In this document: positions 1-12,023 of the stretch, piece after piece
Numbering within the stretch: the stretch's first letter is position 1
Layout of the letters: the number at the start of each line of letters is the position of its first letter
Source: Brachypodius melanocephalos
Lineage: Eukaryota > Chordata > Aves > Passeriformes > Pycnonotidae
Assembly: GCA_013398615.1 (NCBI GenBank)
Contig: VZSR01003803.1
Span: 5,597,392-5,661,391 of the forward strand
Length of the DNA: 64,000 nucleotides
Reading direction: 5' to 3'
Made by a program: the position numbers and the translations under genes
The notes under the pieces: model-generated
Database searches by the model: none
What the model was told of the DNA's origin: nothing
The model's input: the letters and a program-made list of their open reading frames with translations, nothing else

Positions 1-1522
1 AGTCAATATTTAGTACACTATACCTCATACTCTTTCACCAGCAGGTCTCTGCACCACCCAGTTTAATGTCTTTTTGATGTATTTCAGTCAATTAGGGAAT
101 GCAAATATGCAATACTCAGAGAGAGTTCTGGAGACTGAGGGAACAGAAAGGAGAAAGAGGGAATTTGCTGTCCTATAAATGTTGCTTCTGTGAGTAATGA
201 CTTGAATTTCCTAATCCTCTCTAACTTGCATGCAAAGAAGTCAGTCAAACACTGATTTTAACAAAATTCCACATGACATCACTCTTCATGGCCATGAAAT
301 GAGTGTTGAGCAATGCTCAGTGAGCAGTGTTTACTTTGTTTGTGCTTGTTATCACACACTCCTCAGTGGAGAGTGGGATAGAGTCACAGTTACTCAGGTG
401 TTGTGCTTTGCAGCCCAAGGTAAGATCAAAGTCCAGATAAGCCAGGCATTGAACAAAACACAAGAGAGACTTCAAGGATGCAAAGAAAAACACACAAGAA
501 AAGAGAGAGCAGGGCCCATCTCTGCAAACTCCTTGAGCACTCAGAAGTTGCAAGCCAAGCTCAAAGCCCTCTTTGATGGCTCTGAACTGTGATTTGGCTA
601 GCGTGACCAGGGAAGGCTCTGGTAGAGCTAAGAGCAGCACTCCAAGTCAAAAGCCTTCTCTTCAGCTAGACTTTCAAAAGAGAAGTAGAGTGAGAGGGGT
701 ATAGACATGAAGATAACAGTTGGAGACTCCAGTTTTTCATTTTATGGCTGTGGATTAAAGAGGATGACTGAGGACTGCAATTCCCTATGCATACACAGTC
801 CTGCAGCTAGTAAAGAATACAGTTATACAAACCCATTGCTTGACACATTTTGGCCATGTGAAAGCTCTTGTTCTCCATTTACACTGGGGCCATGCAAGGA
901 TTTTTGTATGCTCTTTTCAAAGCATCTATTTTGCAATTCTGATCTTTCCAAATGCAGCATATGGCATCTTTCCAGGAGCTCAGGGCCCTATCAGATATTT
1001 ATTTTAGGGATTTCACTAGGAAAACACAGATGTGGGAGAGTGGTCCAGGCAAAACATTTGGTTTTTTTTCCAAGAAGATGCTTCCCCTGTAAGCCAATCA
1101 AAGCTATTAAAGTTTGAAAACATGTTGTAGTCAGGTGTCATCACCAGCAGGTTCATCTTTTGATTAATACAGCCTCCAAACTCCTCTGTGTGTAAGATGA
1201 AAACCCATTCAATAAGAGTCACAACCCCCACAATTAACCATAACATTTATTCCAGACAATTCAGACAAGAGATTGTTTTATAGAGAGCAAAAATAACAAA
1301 CTTCTCCAATCTATCAAATTTCTGGAATTTATTCCATGTTAACAGAACTCTGACCAAAGAAGTGAAGTTTTGTGGTCAACACAGGAAAGCAGAAGTTACC
1401 AGTACAGACATTTATTTCCCACCTCAGTGGGCCAAATTTTATGTCACTGTAAATTGACTTTAATGTATTTAACTAATTATTGTAATTGACTTTATGTGAG
1501 GGTTTGTTGGTTTTGTTTTTAT

Positions 1523-1553
<31 letters not shown>

Positions 1554-3288
1554 CCCAGCTGATTTTGGTGAAGGGTGCTAAACCTGGTTTAAAACTGAGA
1601 CACAGCCACTGGCAGCTTATGCTGCTTTCTTCTCTCTCACCATCTTCTTTCCAGGACAGCTGTTCTTGTGCAGCTAACTGGTAGCTGTACTACTTGGCCC
1701 ATGAAGCCAACCGTGTTTGAGCTGATGGTTTATCTGGCCCTATGTTCTCAGGACTTGCCAACAGCAGGATTTTGCAAAGTCTATGCCAAAGGCCAGGCAT
1801 GATGTGACCACGAATAACAAACCAATCTTTACCCTCTAGAACAAACTCTTCAAGAGACAACAATGCAAGAAGTGTATTAAGTGATGTACTGATACCTAAA
1901 TATTTATTTAAGCATTTAAGTCTGCCTTATATTCAGGTCACTGCTTCCTTTATAACTGTAGACCAATCTTGCATACTAATGCTGAAATTTCCTAAATTTT
2001 ATCTTAAATAACACCAGATATGCCTGACTGTTTACAGGATAGGTGAGCAATTTGTTTACTTGATTTATTTCAGTGGATTCTCTTTGCCTGTATTGTCTGG
2101 AGGCTACCAAGGATTGCTACCTTATAGAATACATTTTAATAAAATGGGGGGAAACCTTTTGGTCCTCAGTTATAAAATTCTGTTGCATATCAAGAAAGGA
2201 GTATCTGATATGTATGAATGGTATCACCATTTGAAGTAGAAGTCTTTCAGGTAATTATCACTCTCTTTGGAAGGAAGCAAAGGTGCCACTTGCTCAGATG
2301 TAAAAATCTGATGTTACCTTGCTAAGACCATATTTAGTTTATGTTCACCCATTGAAGTGTGAAAGCATTTACTGGAAGGGAACTTCTAAATTATTTTGCC
2401 CAGTCCTCTTTAACTGCAAGTACCATGGGTAGCACCTGGACCATCATCAAAGGGACCTTAAAGAAGATATACTTGAAGTCTAAAATATCTCAGATGTTCT
2501 TATTCACACCACACTACACTTCTAATTAAAATTTACTTGGATGTGGTTTATAATGGGTTAATAAATTCTGCTTAAATGAATTTTAAATGATTAAGGAATG
2601 GATATACATTTTATGCAGTCTAATGGCTTGGTTTATTAACTCTCATGGCTCTCAGTATCGTCATCTATTGATGTGCTTATAACTAAGACACAGCCCAAAT
2701 CTATAAAGGATTTACTGTCACTATCATTCATTCATTAACCCTTTACATATGTTTTATTAATAGAGTCTTAATATCAAGCAAAGTTAACATCCTATAACAT
2801 TTTTGGGAGAGATTTGTATCAATCAAATGAAATAAATAAGATATAATCTCCTCTTATATTGCTTAGAACTATTTCTAGGAAAATACCGAGATTCCTTTTT
2901 TATTTCTAATTTCTTAAAATATTGGGGGACTAAGGAACATACTGATCTCTATAACAGTGTGCAATAAAAATCCATTATGATGCTGTCTGTTTATTTTCAG
3001 GGAAGTTAAAATTCTGGGGTTTTTTTAATCTTCCATTTGCATCAATGAAACAGAGGCAATCTACATGATTTAAGGACTTTGATACTGAAATGAAAGGGAA
3101 GTGAGGATCTATAGACCCTCTCTGGATCCTGTTTAAGGGTCTTCATTCTAAATGGATGAGCTCCACAAGGCTCTGTTGAAAATCAAGTACTGTTGAAAAT
3201 AGCATCACACACAAAAGCACTAGCACTTGTAGTTGGTGAATAAAACCCATATTTCTGTAAGATATTTCCCTTAGCACAGAATTACCAA
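1..3288. other. Non-repetitive AT-rich sequence, no gene seen
   Basis: I see no recognisable gene, RNA gene or interspersed repeat here apart from the T-run listed separately. Open frames of about 60-136 codons occur on both strands (for example around 230-592 and 707-1117), but they overlap one another antisense, match no family I know and have no supporting splice structure. The region is AT-rich and CpG-poor, typical of vertebrate intergenic or intronic DNA. Confidence 0.6.
1525..1553. repeat. Poly-T tract (29 T)
   Basis: This is an uninterrupted run of 29 T, preceded by T/G-rich sequence. It could be the A-tail of an old retroposed sequence on the minus strand or simple slippage. No retroposon body is recognisable beside it, so I call it only a mononucleotide repeat. 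Confidence 0.9.
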
Positions 3289-3860
3289 GACGGGTGGAGG
3301 TGGGAGGTGACCTCTGGAGATCTAGTCCAAGCCCCTGCCCAAAGCAAGGCCAGCAGGAGCATTGCCAAGTCAGGTAGTAGATATCTCCAGGAATGGACAT
3401 CACCAAATCTCCTTGGGCAAATAGCTTGTGCTCACTAATCCTTACAGTGAAAAACCTTTTTTCCCACATTTGAATGGAATATCTGTGTTTCAGGTTGTGC
3501 CCACTGCCTCTTGTCCTCTCAGTCAGCAGCACTGAAAAGAGCCTGGCTCTGTCCTCTTTGTACCCTCTCCTCAGGTATTTATAGCCATAAGTTGATAAGG
3601 TCTCCCTGAATCTTCTACAGGCTAAAAACACTCAGCTCTTTTAGACATTTCTTGTATGACAGATGCTCCAAATCCTTGATTTCTTCGTTTGCCCTTTACT
3701 GGACATGTATGTGCAAGTCTGTCTGCAATGGGCATCCCAGCACTGGGCACAGAACTACAGATGTGTGTCACCAGAACCGAGCAGAGGGAAAAGACCATCT
3801 CCCTCATCTGTCTGGCAACGCTTTTCTTTCTTTGCAGGTGATCACAGCTGTAAGCACAGC
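3289..3860 (-). mobile_element. CR1 LINE, 3' part, reversed
   Basis: On the + strand this reads as the reverse complement of the CR1 3' region. It opens with a gaggtgacctctggagatctagtccaa-type end (3303-3328), then the stretch about chickens' 'lead and lag' landmarks of CR1: a block equivalent to gtgcccactgcctcttgtcc (3495-3514), the 'ggctctgtcctctttgtaccctc' block (3545-3567), and 'gcactgggcacagaactac' (3741-3759). The terminal microsatellite normally found at the CR1 3' end is not recognisable, so that end is eroded. The copy is 5'-truncated, as most CR1 copies are. Divergence looks moderate to high. Boundaries are approximate (tens of bases), especially at the right end, where similarity fades near 3860. 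Confidence 0.85.
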
Positions 3861-6800
3861 TTTACTCACCGTCTTTATGCCAAAGACGAGCAGGTTCACT
3901 TAATTCCCTTCTCCCTCTCTGCTTTCCACTGCTTTCTTCTGTGTATTTCAGGATCCATGTATGCACAGAGGACCAAAGCTAAAATCTCCTTCCTAACACC
4001 ATATCTCCCTGAGCGGCTCTCTCAGTCACATGTGCTATGCTTCCCACTTCATGCATGGGTCTTATCCTCATTTCATGGCCCCTCAGTGACCATCCATGGA
4101 GCTCACACGTCAATCCTAGCACCACTTCCTCCTGGAGCCACACCAGGTGCTTTCTCCCACAGCAGAGCTGAGCAGCTGGGTTTGGTACCTTTGCCTCTGG
4201 AGAAGGAGAAAACATCCCAGCCCCCAGGTAGAAAATTTTCTGTATAAATAGATGACATTGAGGCAGTTTCTCTCTCTAGGCACAGGCCTTCCTTTGATAC
4301 AAGAATATATTTCCAGAGAAATCAATAACTATAATACAACTGTCTTCCATTTCAAAGAACTGCACAAATGTAACTATAGACAATCTGTCTAAATTTCCCA
4401 TTCCTTTTTTCCCTGGAGTCTAGCTATGAACTAAGAGAGAATTGGAACCAAGGAGTTACTGATTTATCTTTTTCCTGAGTGTTTACTAGGCTGAATGCAT
4501 TTGACAGGAGACTGCTAAGGAATGTTTTTAATGATGTTTCCAAAATACATTCTAAAGCCTGCTGGTTCAGTAATTACCAAGTAAGAAGGATGAGAGAAGG
4601 ATTTTTTAATTTACCTTAGAACCGCTGCTATGGCCACCAAGTATTAACACAAGTGATTCTGATTGCAATGGCATTCAGCTCAAACAAAACATATGCAAAT
4701 TAGATCTTCCTGTACTGCGCCCTTTGAAAAGCAACCATGCCAGTGTAGAGGCTGAGCATCAGAGACTGAAAAAGCACAGGTGATCTTGAAGATGATATTG
4801 GTCATTAGCTGGCACAGAAAAGAGCAGTCATTGGCTAAGCAAGGATAAGTTATCACAGATTTATTTCACACTGTCAGATTTTTTCCCCTCATAACTTGTC
4901 ATGCAGATGCAGCTGAGCAGTATCACCAAAGCCAGCATGTTTGTTCCATACACTGCTTTGCATCAATGGAAACACAAACCATAAGAGGTCCTGCTGGTCA
5001 GTGAGGGGACACAGCTGAGCTGAACTGAAGCCTGCATTCTTCTGAGAACTATCCTAGCTTTGGGATGATTTCACAACCTGAACTAAACTTTTTGAGCTTG
5101 AGTCACCATTCATCATGCTGGTCTGGCCAGATGCCACATCTGACAAGGACCCAAGTAAGACACACAGCAGTGGGTACAATATTCCTGTAAATTTAAATCA
5201 TTCGTGAGGCAGGCAGAATGAAGTGAGTAGCGAAAGTTACATCATCCACTGCATCTGCCTGGAGATTTCTCTTGACTAGTTCCCCAGCTGAGGATACGAT
5301 TTTAGCCAATATCAAATGAGTTCTGAAAATCTAAAACCTAATTTTTAGCTGCCTTTTTATCCAGAATTACTTGTCACCCCATACTTTCCTGAAGTGTGTT
5401 TTTAATTCATCACCAACATGTGCCACCATTTAATTAGCTCTGATGAAAAACATGCAAAACCAAACTGCAAGGGTGAGGGGTGGTAACACACAGAACAATC
5501 TAGACAATAAACCGTGCACAAGTCCAAGCACAGCCTTTTATTTTCCACACAAACGTGCTCACACACATGTGAATGACTGGAGGGTCAAACCACTCTATGG
5601 GTCTTCAAGCTTCTGGTTGTTCAGCCTGCCAGGTCAGTGCTATAGAATGGGAACTGTTAATTTACATGACTTTCTGAGTATGTCCAAAATTTCCTGACCA
5701 GGTGTCATGGTATTTGCTAAAATAATTGTTTGGACAAGACACAGAATACAACTTTTTTGGACAGCATCCAGTTTGCCCAACGATGACTCTGCAACAGTTT
5801 TTCATGCAGCATGCAGCAGAAAACCCTGATCTGAGCTTCAAAAACACACAGGATCTTGTGTGTTAAAATAACAACCACAGAGAAAAAATAAGCACTAAAT
5901 TCTGCCTGCATCTAGCCTACATTATGTGGTGTGATTACTTGATCATTCTTTCTCTGTGTCCAGCTGACTTCCTACTGGACTGTTACTGAGGATACAGAGA
6001 AAGTAAGGATCTTCATTTTTCATGCATATTGAATTAAAATTGGCTTAAAAGCAGCAATCCTAAGCCAGTGTGCAAGTTCTTCTTCTTTTCCCTCATATGC
6101 CTGTGCCAAGAGTAATGCCAAGTGAGAGCAATCATAACCCTGGTAAAACATCAGTGAGCTGTTTGCACCATGCTGACAACTTTAATAATAGCCAAACAAT
6201 TTGTAGATTGTCACAATAAGAAAAGGGCAGACAGTTTTTCAGATTTTGCTTTGTCCCAGTGCTGCCAGCTAGATGCAACCTGACAGCAGTTCAGACACAT
6301 GCACACAGGGCTAGGTAGCTGCAGATAAATATAAAGCAGGTACTCTGCAGGAGACAGTATGCAAATGTTGGGAGTAGAAAGAATTTAGCTGTAAGAAACT
6401 CAAAACTGTATGTCTCTGTCAGCAAATCAATTTCCTCTTGGAGTTCTTCCCCTCTCTTCTGCCGGATTTTGTGTATGTTAATCAAACAAATTACTAGGAA
6501 AAAAAATAAGCTGTCAGGAAACCAAAGAGCAGGACAACACCTTAAATCCAAGTCACATTTTATTACCTGCTACATCTTCCCATGCAACCAGCCCCCGCCT
6601 TACCATCACCCTGCCATCACCACTGTCACCAGCTCCTGTGTCCAGTGAGACTGTCTGATGGGAAGTATTGCCAATTCAGTGTGGGATTTATTAGCTGCAG
6701 AGAGTATACTGTTAGAGCCAGCCATGCCAGATTATCATTTTAATAACTAGAATCAGTGTGATTTGTCAGGCCAGGGCAGCCCTTGTACTGTGGAAGGTTT

Positions 6801-7415
6801 CCCCACTCTGATTATTCCCACTCATTCCCCACCCAAGCAGTGGCAATAAACACTGGAGAAAGAGAATTGTTTGTTTCCCCTTCTGTTGTCACCAGCCGCA
6901 GAAATTAAAGCAATACCCCCAAGCTACCCTATGGTATTTATTCAAGGGCCAGAGAGAAATTCTATTTTGAGAGAACATTAGAATGTAAATGGAGGTGAAA
7001 TTCTCTATTTCTTCCTTTCTCTCTTGCAGAACAAGTCTCAGACATTGTTCAGTGCTTCAAAGCTAACAATAAAAGACCATCATCTTATTCAAGTTGCAAT
7101 GTTCAGTGCTTTTGTTCTCCAAATCTATTTTACCACGTGGAAAGGCTTTCTGAGGAGCTAATATACATTGCACAAGAATTGCCTCTGTATAAAAAAATTG
7201 CTACATTCTAAAAATAGTGGCAGTTCTGTTATATGTATTTGAGATTTTCTCTGATGTTGGGATCAAAGTTTGGCACTACTGGACGAAAAAGCAGCTACCA
7301 GTAGGAATGACACTAGCCTTTAAGCAAGACCATTATGTGCTAGATGAATGTGAGCACAGCCCACAGCAGGTAAAGAGGTCACACCTGGTTTTTTTCTAGA
7401 TATAGTATGAAAAGT
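3861..7415. other. Non-repetitive sequence, no gene seen
   Basis: I found no coding exon, RNA gene or interspersed repeat in this stretch. The longest open frames on either strand stay below about 100 codons and do not resemble known proteins. The interval around 6700-7150 contains several ATTA/TAAT homeodomain-like cores, but such cores are common by chance in AT-rich DNA. Confidence 0.55.
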
Positions 7416-7505
7416 GTAGTATATTGTAGCACAGTGCACTGTAGCATAGCACAGGGTGGTGCTGTGTGGTACAGCATGGCATGGAATGGCATGGTATGAC
7501 ATGGT
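7416..7505. repeat. Degenerate pentamer minisatellite (18 units)
   Basis: Ninety bases can be divided without a phase break into 18 pentamers. The right half is cleanest: acagc atggc atgga, then atggc atggt atgac, then atggt. The left half is more decayed (gtagt, atatt, gtagc, acagt, gcact, gtagc, atagc, acagg, gtggt, gctgt, gtggt). The array lies just upstream of the CR1 fragment that begins near 7520. Its open reading on the minus strand is a by-product of the period and is not a gene. Confidence 0.8.
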
Positions 7506-7519
7506 TTAATGCAGCCATA

Positions 7520-8820
7520 TCCTCCTAGAAGCTGGCACGTGAAGGGCAAATAGGTGAATCAAGACAGTCTGCATGGGTCCACCAAGGGCAAATCCTGCCT
7601 GACCAACCTGGTGGCCTTCTACAATGGAGTGAATAGAGCAGTGAACAAGGGAAGGGCTCCAGATGTCATCTCGTGTAAAACCTTTGACACAGTCCCCCAC
7701 ACCATCCTTTTCTATAAATTGGAGAGAGGTGGATTTGATGAGTGAACTGAGCAGTGGATACAGAATTAGCTAGACAGTTGCATCCCTACGGTGGCAGTGA
7801 ACAGCTCAGAGTCCAGGTACACATCAGTGATGAGTGGTGTCACTCGGGGGGGGGTCCATGTTGGGACAAGTGTTATTTAATATCTTCATTAGTAACATAG
7901 ATGAAGAGATCAAGAGCACTCTCAGAAAATTTGCAGATGACACCAAGCTGAATGGTCCTGTTGACACTCCCGAAGGGTGGGATGCCAACCAGATGGACCT
8001 GGACTCTCTCAGGAAGTAGCCCATGGGAATCACATGAAGTTTAATGAGACCATGTTCAAGGTGCTGTACATGGGTTGGAGCAACCCCTGGTGTCAGCACA
8101 GGCTGGGGATGAACAGATCAGAGCAGCCCTGCCCAGAAGGACTTGGGAGTGCTGGTGGGTGAGAGCGTGGACAGGATCCAGCCTTGGGCACTCCCAGCCC
8201 AGGAAGCCAAATGTGTCCTGGACTGTAATAAAAGGCAGCAGGGAGAGGGAGGGGATCCTGCCCCTCTGCTCTGCTCTGGAGAGACCCCACCTGGATCCAC
8301 TATCCAGCTCTGGTGTCCCAGCACAGGAAGGACATTGACCAATAAGGGGAGTCCCAGAGAAGGGCTTCCAAGACGGTTAGTGGGATGGAGGATCTCTCCT
8401 ATGAGATAATGTTGAGAGAATTGGGATTGTTCATTCTGGAGAAGAAAAAGTTTTGAGATGACCTAATTGCAGCCTTCCAGTACTTCAAAGGGGCCTACAG
8501 AAAAGAGAGAGAGGGACAATTTACAGAGGCATGAGGACAAGTGGGCAGGGCTTCAAGTTGAAAGAGGGTAGGATTAGACTAGATATCAGGAAGGAATTCT
8601 TTACCATGAGAGTACTGAGACAGTTGAAGACGTTGCTGAGAGAAGTTGTGGATGCCCAGTGCATGGGAGTGCTCAGTGTCAGGTTGGATGAAGCTCTGAG
8701 CAGCCCAGAAGATGGAAGATGGTGGAAGATTTCCCTGCCCACAGCAGGCGGTTGGAACCGGATGATCCTTAAGGTCACTTCCAATCCAAGCCATTGTGTG
8801 ATTCTCTTATATAATTTATA
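7520..8820 (+). mobile_element. CR1 LINE, ORF2 C-terminal part plus 3' UTR
   Basis: This is the longest CR1 copy in sense orientation. It starts inside the reverse transcriptase region of ORF2 and runs through the 3' UTR to a tail-like end (ccattgtgtgattctctta, 8791-8809). Diagnostic stretches in order are: a [18 protein letters not shown] RT block (from about 7587), an FDTVPHTIL block (about 7684-7710), the FADD catalytic box (7930-7941), the MGWSNP/TCQH-like block (near 8069-8100), the 'cagagcagccctgcccagaagg' block (8119-8140), and the 'ttggatgaagctctgagcagcc' block near the 3' end (8683-8704). It is 5'-truncated and frameshifted, hence inactive. The 5' boundary lies at or just after the pentamer array and is uncertain by about 20 bases. 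Confidence 0.95.
7554..8019 (+). pseudogene. CR1 reverse transcriptase remnant (ORF2)
   Basis: This is a broken fragment of the CR1 ORF2 reverse transcriptase, which copies CR1 RNA at a nicked target site. Two pieces can be read. The first, 7554-7745, carries the block around [12 protein letters not shown] and [20 protein letters not shown] and ends in a stop after 7742. The second, 7834-8019, carries [15 protein letters not shown] followed by FADDTKL, with the two catalytic aspartates at 7936-7941, and stops at the TAG at 8017-8019. The two pieces lie in different frames, so at least one frameshift plus in-frame stops separate them. The endonuclease domain and the RT N-terminus are absent through 5' truncation. 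It cannot encode a working enzyme. Confidence 0.92.
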
Positions 8821-10050
8821 ATATTGTAGCATAAGTCCATGTCAATATCCATGGGTCTTGCGCATTAGATACCCTGTCATATCCCCAGAAATCTCAAACT
8901 GTTAAAATTTGTCCTTCATAGAAAGACAATTCCTTGACTCTAAAATATCATTTGTCAACTATGAAGCTTCTGTACAGGATCATCAGGGATTCCTCACTTC
9001 CATCAAATCCAGAGATATTTTTCCCCCAGGCTTTTAAATTGAAAGAAGTACAGAGCTCTTATTGCTGCAAAACCCAGCAAACATACTCTGGCAGTATAAG
9101 GGGTTGAAGATAAGAGAACCAGACAAGGGCTTTTCCTAGTCAAAGAAGTTCCCAGAAGGAGGAAGGACACACACTTAACTCCATCATTGTTAACATCAAT
9201 TGTTCACTCTCTCAGACACCTCTCATTCATTTTCAAGCTGCCACCCACATCCACAGCTGAGCTGTTTTCTGGAGCATGTGCTCTTCATGAGGGTCTTCAT
9301 GGATCTCCCATGTCACAGCTGAGTTAGCTCAGCTTCCTGCTTCCACAGCCCTACAGCCAGCATGCATCTTGATTTAAAGCCTGGGATTGCCCCGTGCTGC
9401 TTAGCCTTGCCCTGTGTGCTTCACTGAGAGATAGGGAAGTTTGTTTACTGCCTGCAGGCTGATTAGGCTCTGTGCAGATTCAATGTCAAGCAGCTTATTC
9501 TCCTCACTAATTGCAATGCATAACCAAACTGTCCTGGACATAAACCCCACATCAGCCCTGCTGGGATCTCACACAGGCACAGAAGTTTCATTTACAAGCT
9601 TTTTTCAGGTCAGATCAAGTCCTTATCCTAAGCAACAGGTTTTGAATCGCATTCTTCATAGTAGTAAGCAGTTTTGATATGTCTTCAGTGGACACATGCT
9701 TAGGCTAACAGATTGGTCTAATTTGGATCAGATGAAGGTCCTTTATGTATTTGGAAATCTTACAGAACTCCTTCCTTGCCAAATAGTTTTCAATAGACCT
9801 TTCATGATAAAGGAGCATGTTATAAAAATATTTCAGTGCTCTCAATTCTGGACATGCTCAAAAGCTGGCGCACAAATGGTGATGGCTCGGTAACTGTATG
9901 AATTAGTGATTTATATGGAGAAAAGGATCAATTATTTAAATTTCCTTTTCAGGAATATATGAAAATTGTAACCATGAAAGCAAGGATGACCATTTAGATA
10001 GCTTTTCTGTAGCAGAAAAAAAATAATAGAACCAAAAAAATAGTAGAACC
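8821..10050. other. Non-repetitive sequence between two CR1 copies
   Basis: No gene or known repeat is visible. Short open frames at 9441-9677 and 9696-9893 are not recognisable as exons: neither is bounded by convincing splice signals in a coding context, and neither resembles a known protein. Confidence 0.55.
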
Positions 10051-10071
10051 AATAATAATAATAATAATAAA
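10051..10071. repeat. (AAT)n microsatellite
   Basis: Seven AAT-like triplets in a row lie inside a longer A-rich tract (about 10015-10095). A near-duplicate of atagaacc precedes it (10027-10034 and 10042-10050). It sits just upstream of a CR1 fragment. Confidence 0.85.
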
Positions 10072-10095
10072 AGTAGTAAAGAGGAATGAAATAAA

Positions 10096-10768
10096 GAACT
10101 GGGCTCATAAGAACTCCATGTGGTTCAACAAGGCCAAGTCCAAGGTGCTGCACACGGGTTGGAGCAACCCCTGGTGTCAGCACAGGCTGGGGATGAACAG
10201 ATCAGAGCAGCCCTGCCCAGAAGGACTTGGGGGTGCTCCTGGATGAGAGGCTGGACAGGATCCAGCCTTGGGCACTTGCAGCACAAAAAGCCAATCCAGG
10301 GCTGCATCCAGCAGGGTGAGAGAAGGGATTCTGCTCCTCTGCTCTGTCCTTGTGAGACTCCACCTGGAGCCCTGCATCTAACTCTGGGTCCCCAACATCA
10401 AAAGGACATGGATCTGTCAGAAAGTGTCCAGAGGAGGCCACCCAGATGATCTCTCCTATGAAAATAGGCTGATGTATGCCAAGGGGTAATGGTTTAAAAA
10501 TGTTTTTCAACCACTCTTTTTTAAATTATGGGGGAGGGTCGATGGTTTAAAAAGAAGGCCGATTTAGATTAATTATAACATAAGAAGTACATGTTTCACA
10601 ATGAAGGTTATAAAACACTTTAAGTTACCCACGGAAGTGGTAGATACTCCATGTCTGGAAGTGTTCAAGGTCAGTTTGGATGGGGCTCTGAGCAACCTGG
10701 TCTAATGGAAGGTGCTCCTTCCAATCTGTAACACTTTACAGTTCTATGACAATATGATTCTATATTCT
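10096..10768 (+). mobile_element. CR1 LINE fragment, ORF2 end plus 3' UTR
   Basis: The start (gggctcataagaac, then the tggttcaacaaggccaagtc block at 10121-10140) corresponds to the CR1 ORF2 region encoding a FNKAK-type segment. From 10149 it follows the same sequence as the copy at 8069 onward (cacgggttggagcaacccct, then aggctggggatgaacagatc), so the two belong to the same or closely related subfamilies. The 3' end carries gtcagtttggatggggctct (10671-10690), gagcaacctggtctaatgga (10690-10709) and a decayed gattctatattctg tail. An internal disruption lies at 10481-10560, reported separately. There is no intact reading frame. Confidence 0.93.
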
Positions 10769-11976
10769 GTGTGATAAAGGCAAGGGTTTTTTTTTAGAAG
10801 GGCTTGTATATAAAATGATGAAAATTAGAAAGAAGTGAGAAAAACAGGTAAAAACTGAGAAGAGACTGCCATGCAGACAGATCACCATGTACTAATAAGC
10901 CAGAAACCAAAATGCCAAAAACAAACTAAAGATGTGGTAGCCAACATGTCCTAAGGCAGAAGAGTTAGAGACATGTGGTATCTCTTTCTAAATCAAAATA
11001 CAAATGAAAAAAATGTGCAGACTTCACATTCAAAGTCAGTCAGAGAACCAAAGAAGAATTTTTAAGCAGAAAATAACATTCATTTTTCCTCAGCTCTGTC
11101 AGCTGGTAAAATATATTCCTTCTCCCTCAAAAGCTTGCATTTAAAAATAAAAACAGATGTGATTCTCAAACAAATTACATTTCTTTCATGTCCATCCAAG
11201 ATGCAGGTTTTGGGAATGTCTGAAACAGCAAATTATTTAAAAAAAACACCATCCTGAAACTACAGGAAAAAACACCAGATCTCTGCTAACCTAGCCCTCC
11301 TTGCACCACAGAATGGAGTTATTATGCATAAATCTATTCATGCAGAAGTCTACCCTTTCTCCTATTACTCAGTAGAAACAGTTTCACATTGGATACAAGA
11401 TAGAAAATGCATAAAAAGGTAGTACTCTTGACTTATTCAAACCACCTGTCTAAGCACTTAAATGAATAAAAGGAGGAAAAGAATCAGAATGAGCATAAAA
11501 GGAAGAACATCCCATTACATCACCACACGACACTGGACTCTTAAGGTGAGAGGATATTACAATTCACTTAATAAAACATCTGTAGTGTCACATTGAAGTA
11601 GCAAAAGGCAGAGAGCTATTGCAAGTGTGAATGCTGTTCTGCAATTATAAAAATGTACAATCTGGTTTTGGCTTCTTTAGTTTCCAGCTAAATATAAGAA
11701 AACATACGCCCACTTCCTTATGTATATTGCTGCCTTGATCTTAAATATGCAGACAAACACAGCAATCTTATGTCTCTTTTTCTTTTTTTTTTCCCTGAAA
11801 AGACTGCTAATTTGCAGTCTAGGTTGCTGTTTTGGGGTTTTTTTTCAGTTTCTTCATGTCACATAGATCAGTTTGTGAATAAGATCTGCATTCTTCCAAA
11901 CTAGTATTTACCGCTTACTTTTCCAGGGACCCAAGCTAGTAGGAGTAGGACATGCATGTAAGCTAGGGTTCTTACA

Positions 11977-12023
11977 TGCTTAACATATATTATATGCTTA
12001 ATATATATGCTTAATATATAATT
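11977..12023. repeat. Short AT-rich tandem repeat (ATGCTTAATATAT)
   Basis: The motif atgctta followed by an AT run occurs three times in succession, with spacing of 18 then 13 bases. The two right-hand copies are almost identical. Confidence 0.8.

Noticed and set aside
3652..4247. Overlapping + strand open frames, one of 194 codons
   Set aside because: Their 5' half is antisense to the reversed CR1 at 3289-3860, and the rest shows no known domain.
7416..7505. Possible CRISPR-like or clustered repeat array
   Set aside because: Units are 5 bases without spacers; it is a degenerate minisatellite in eukaryotic DNA.
8075..8409. Several frames of 65-88 codons on both strands
   Set aside because: They lie wholly in the CR1 3' region and are shared in form with those at 10120-10510.
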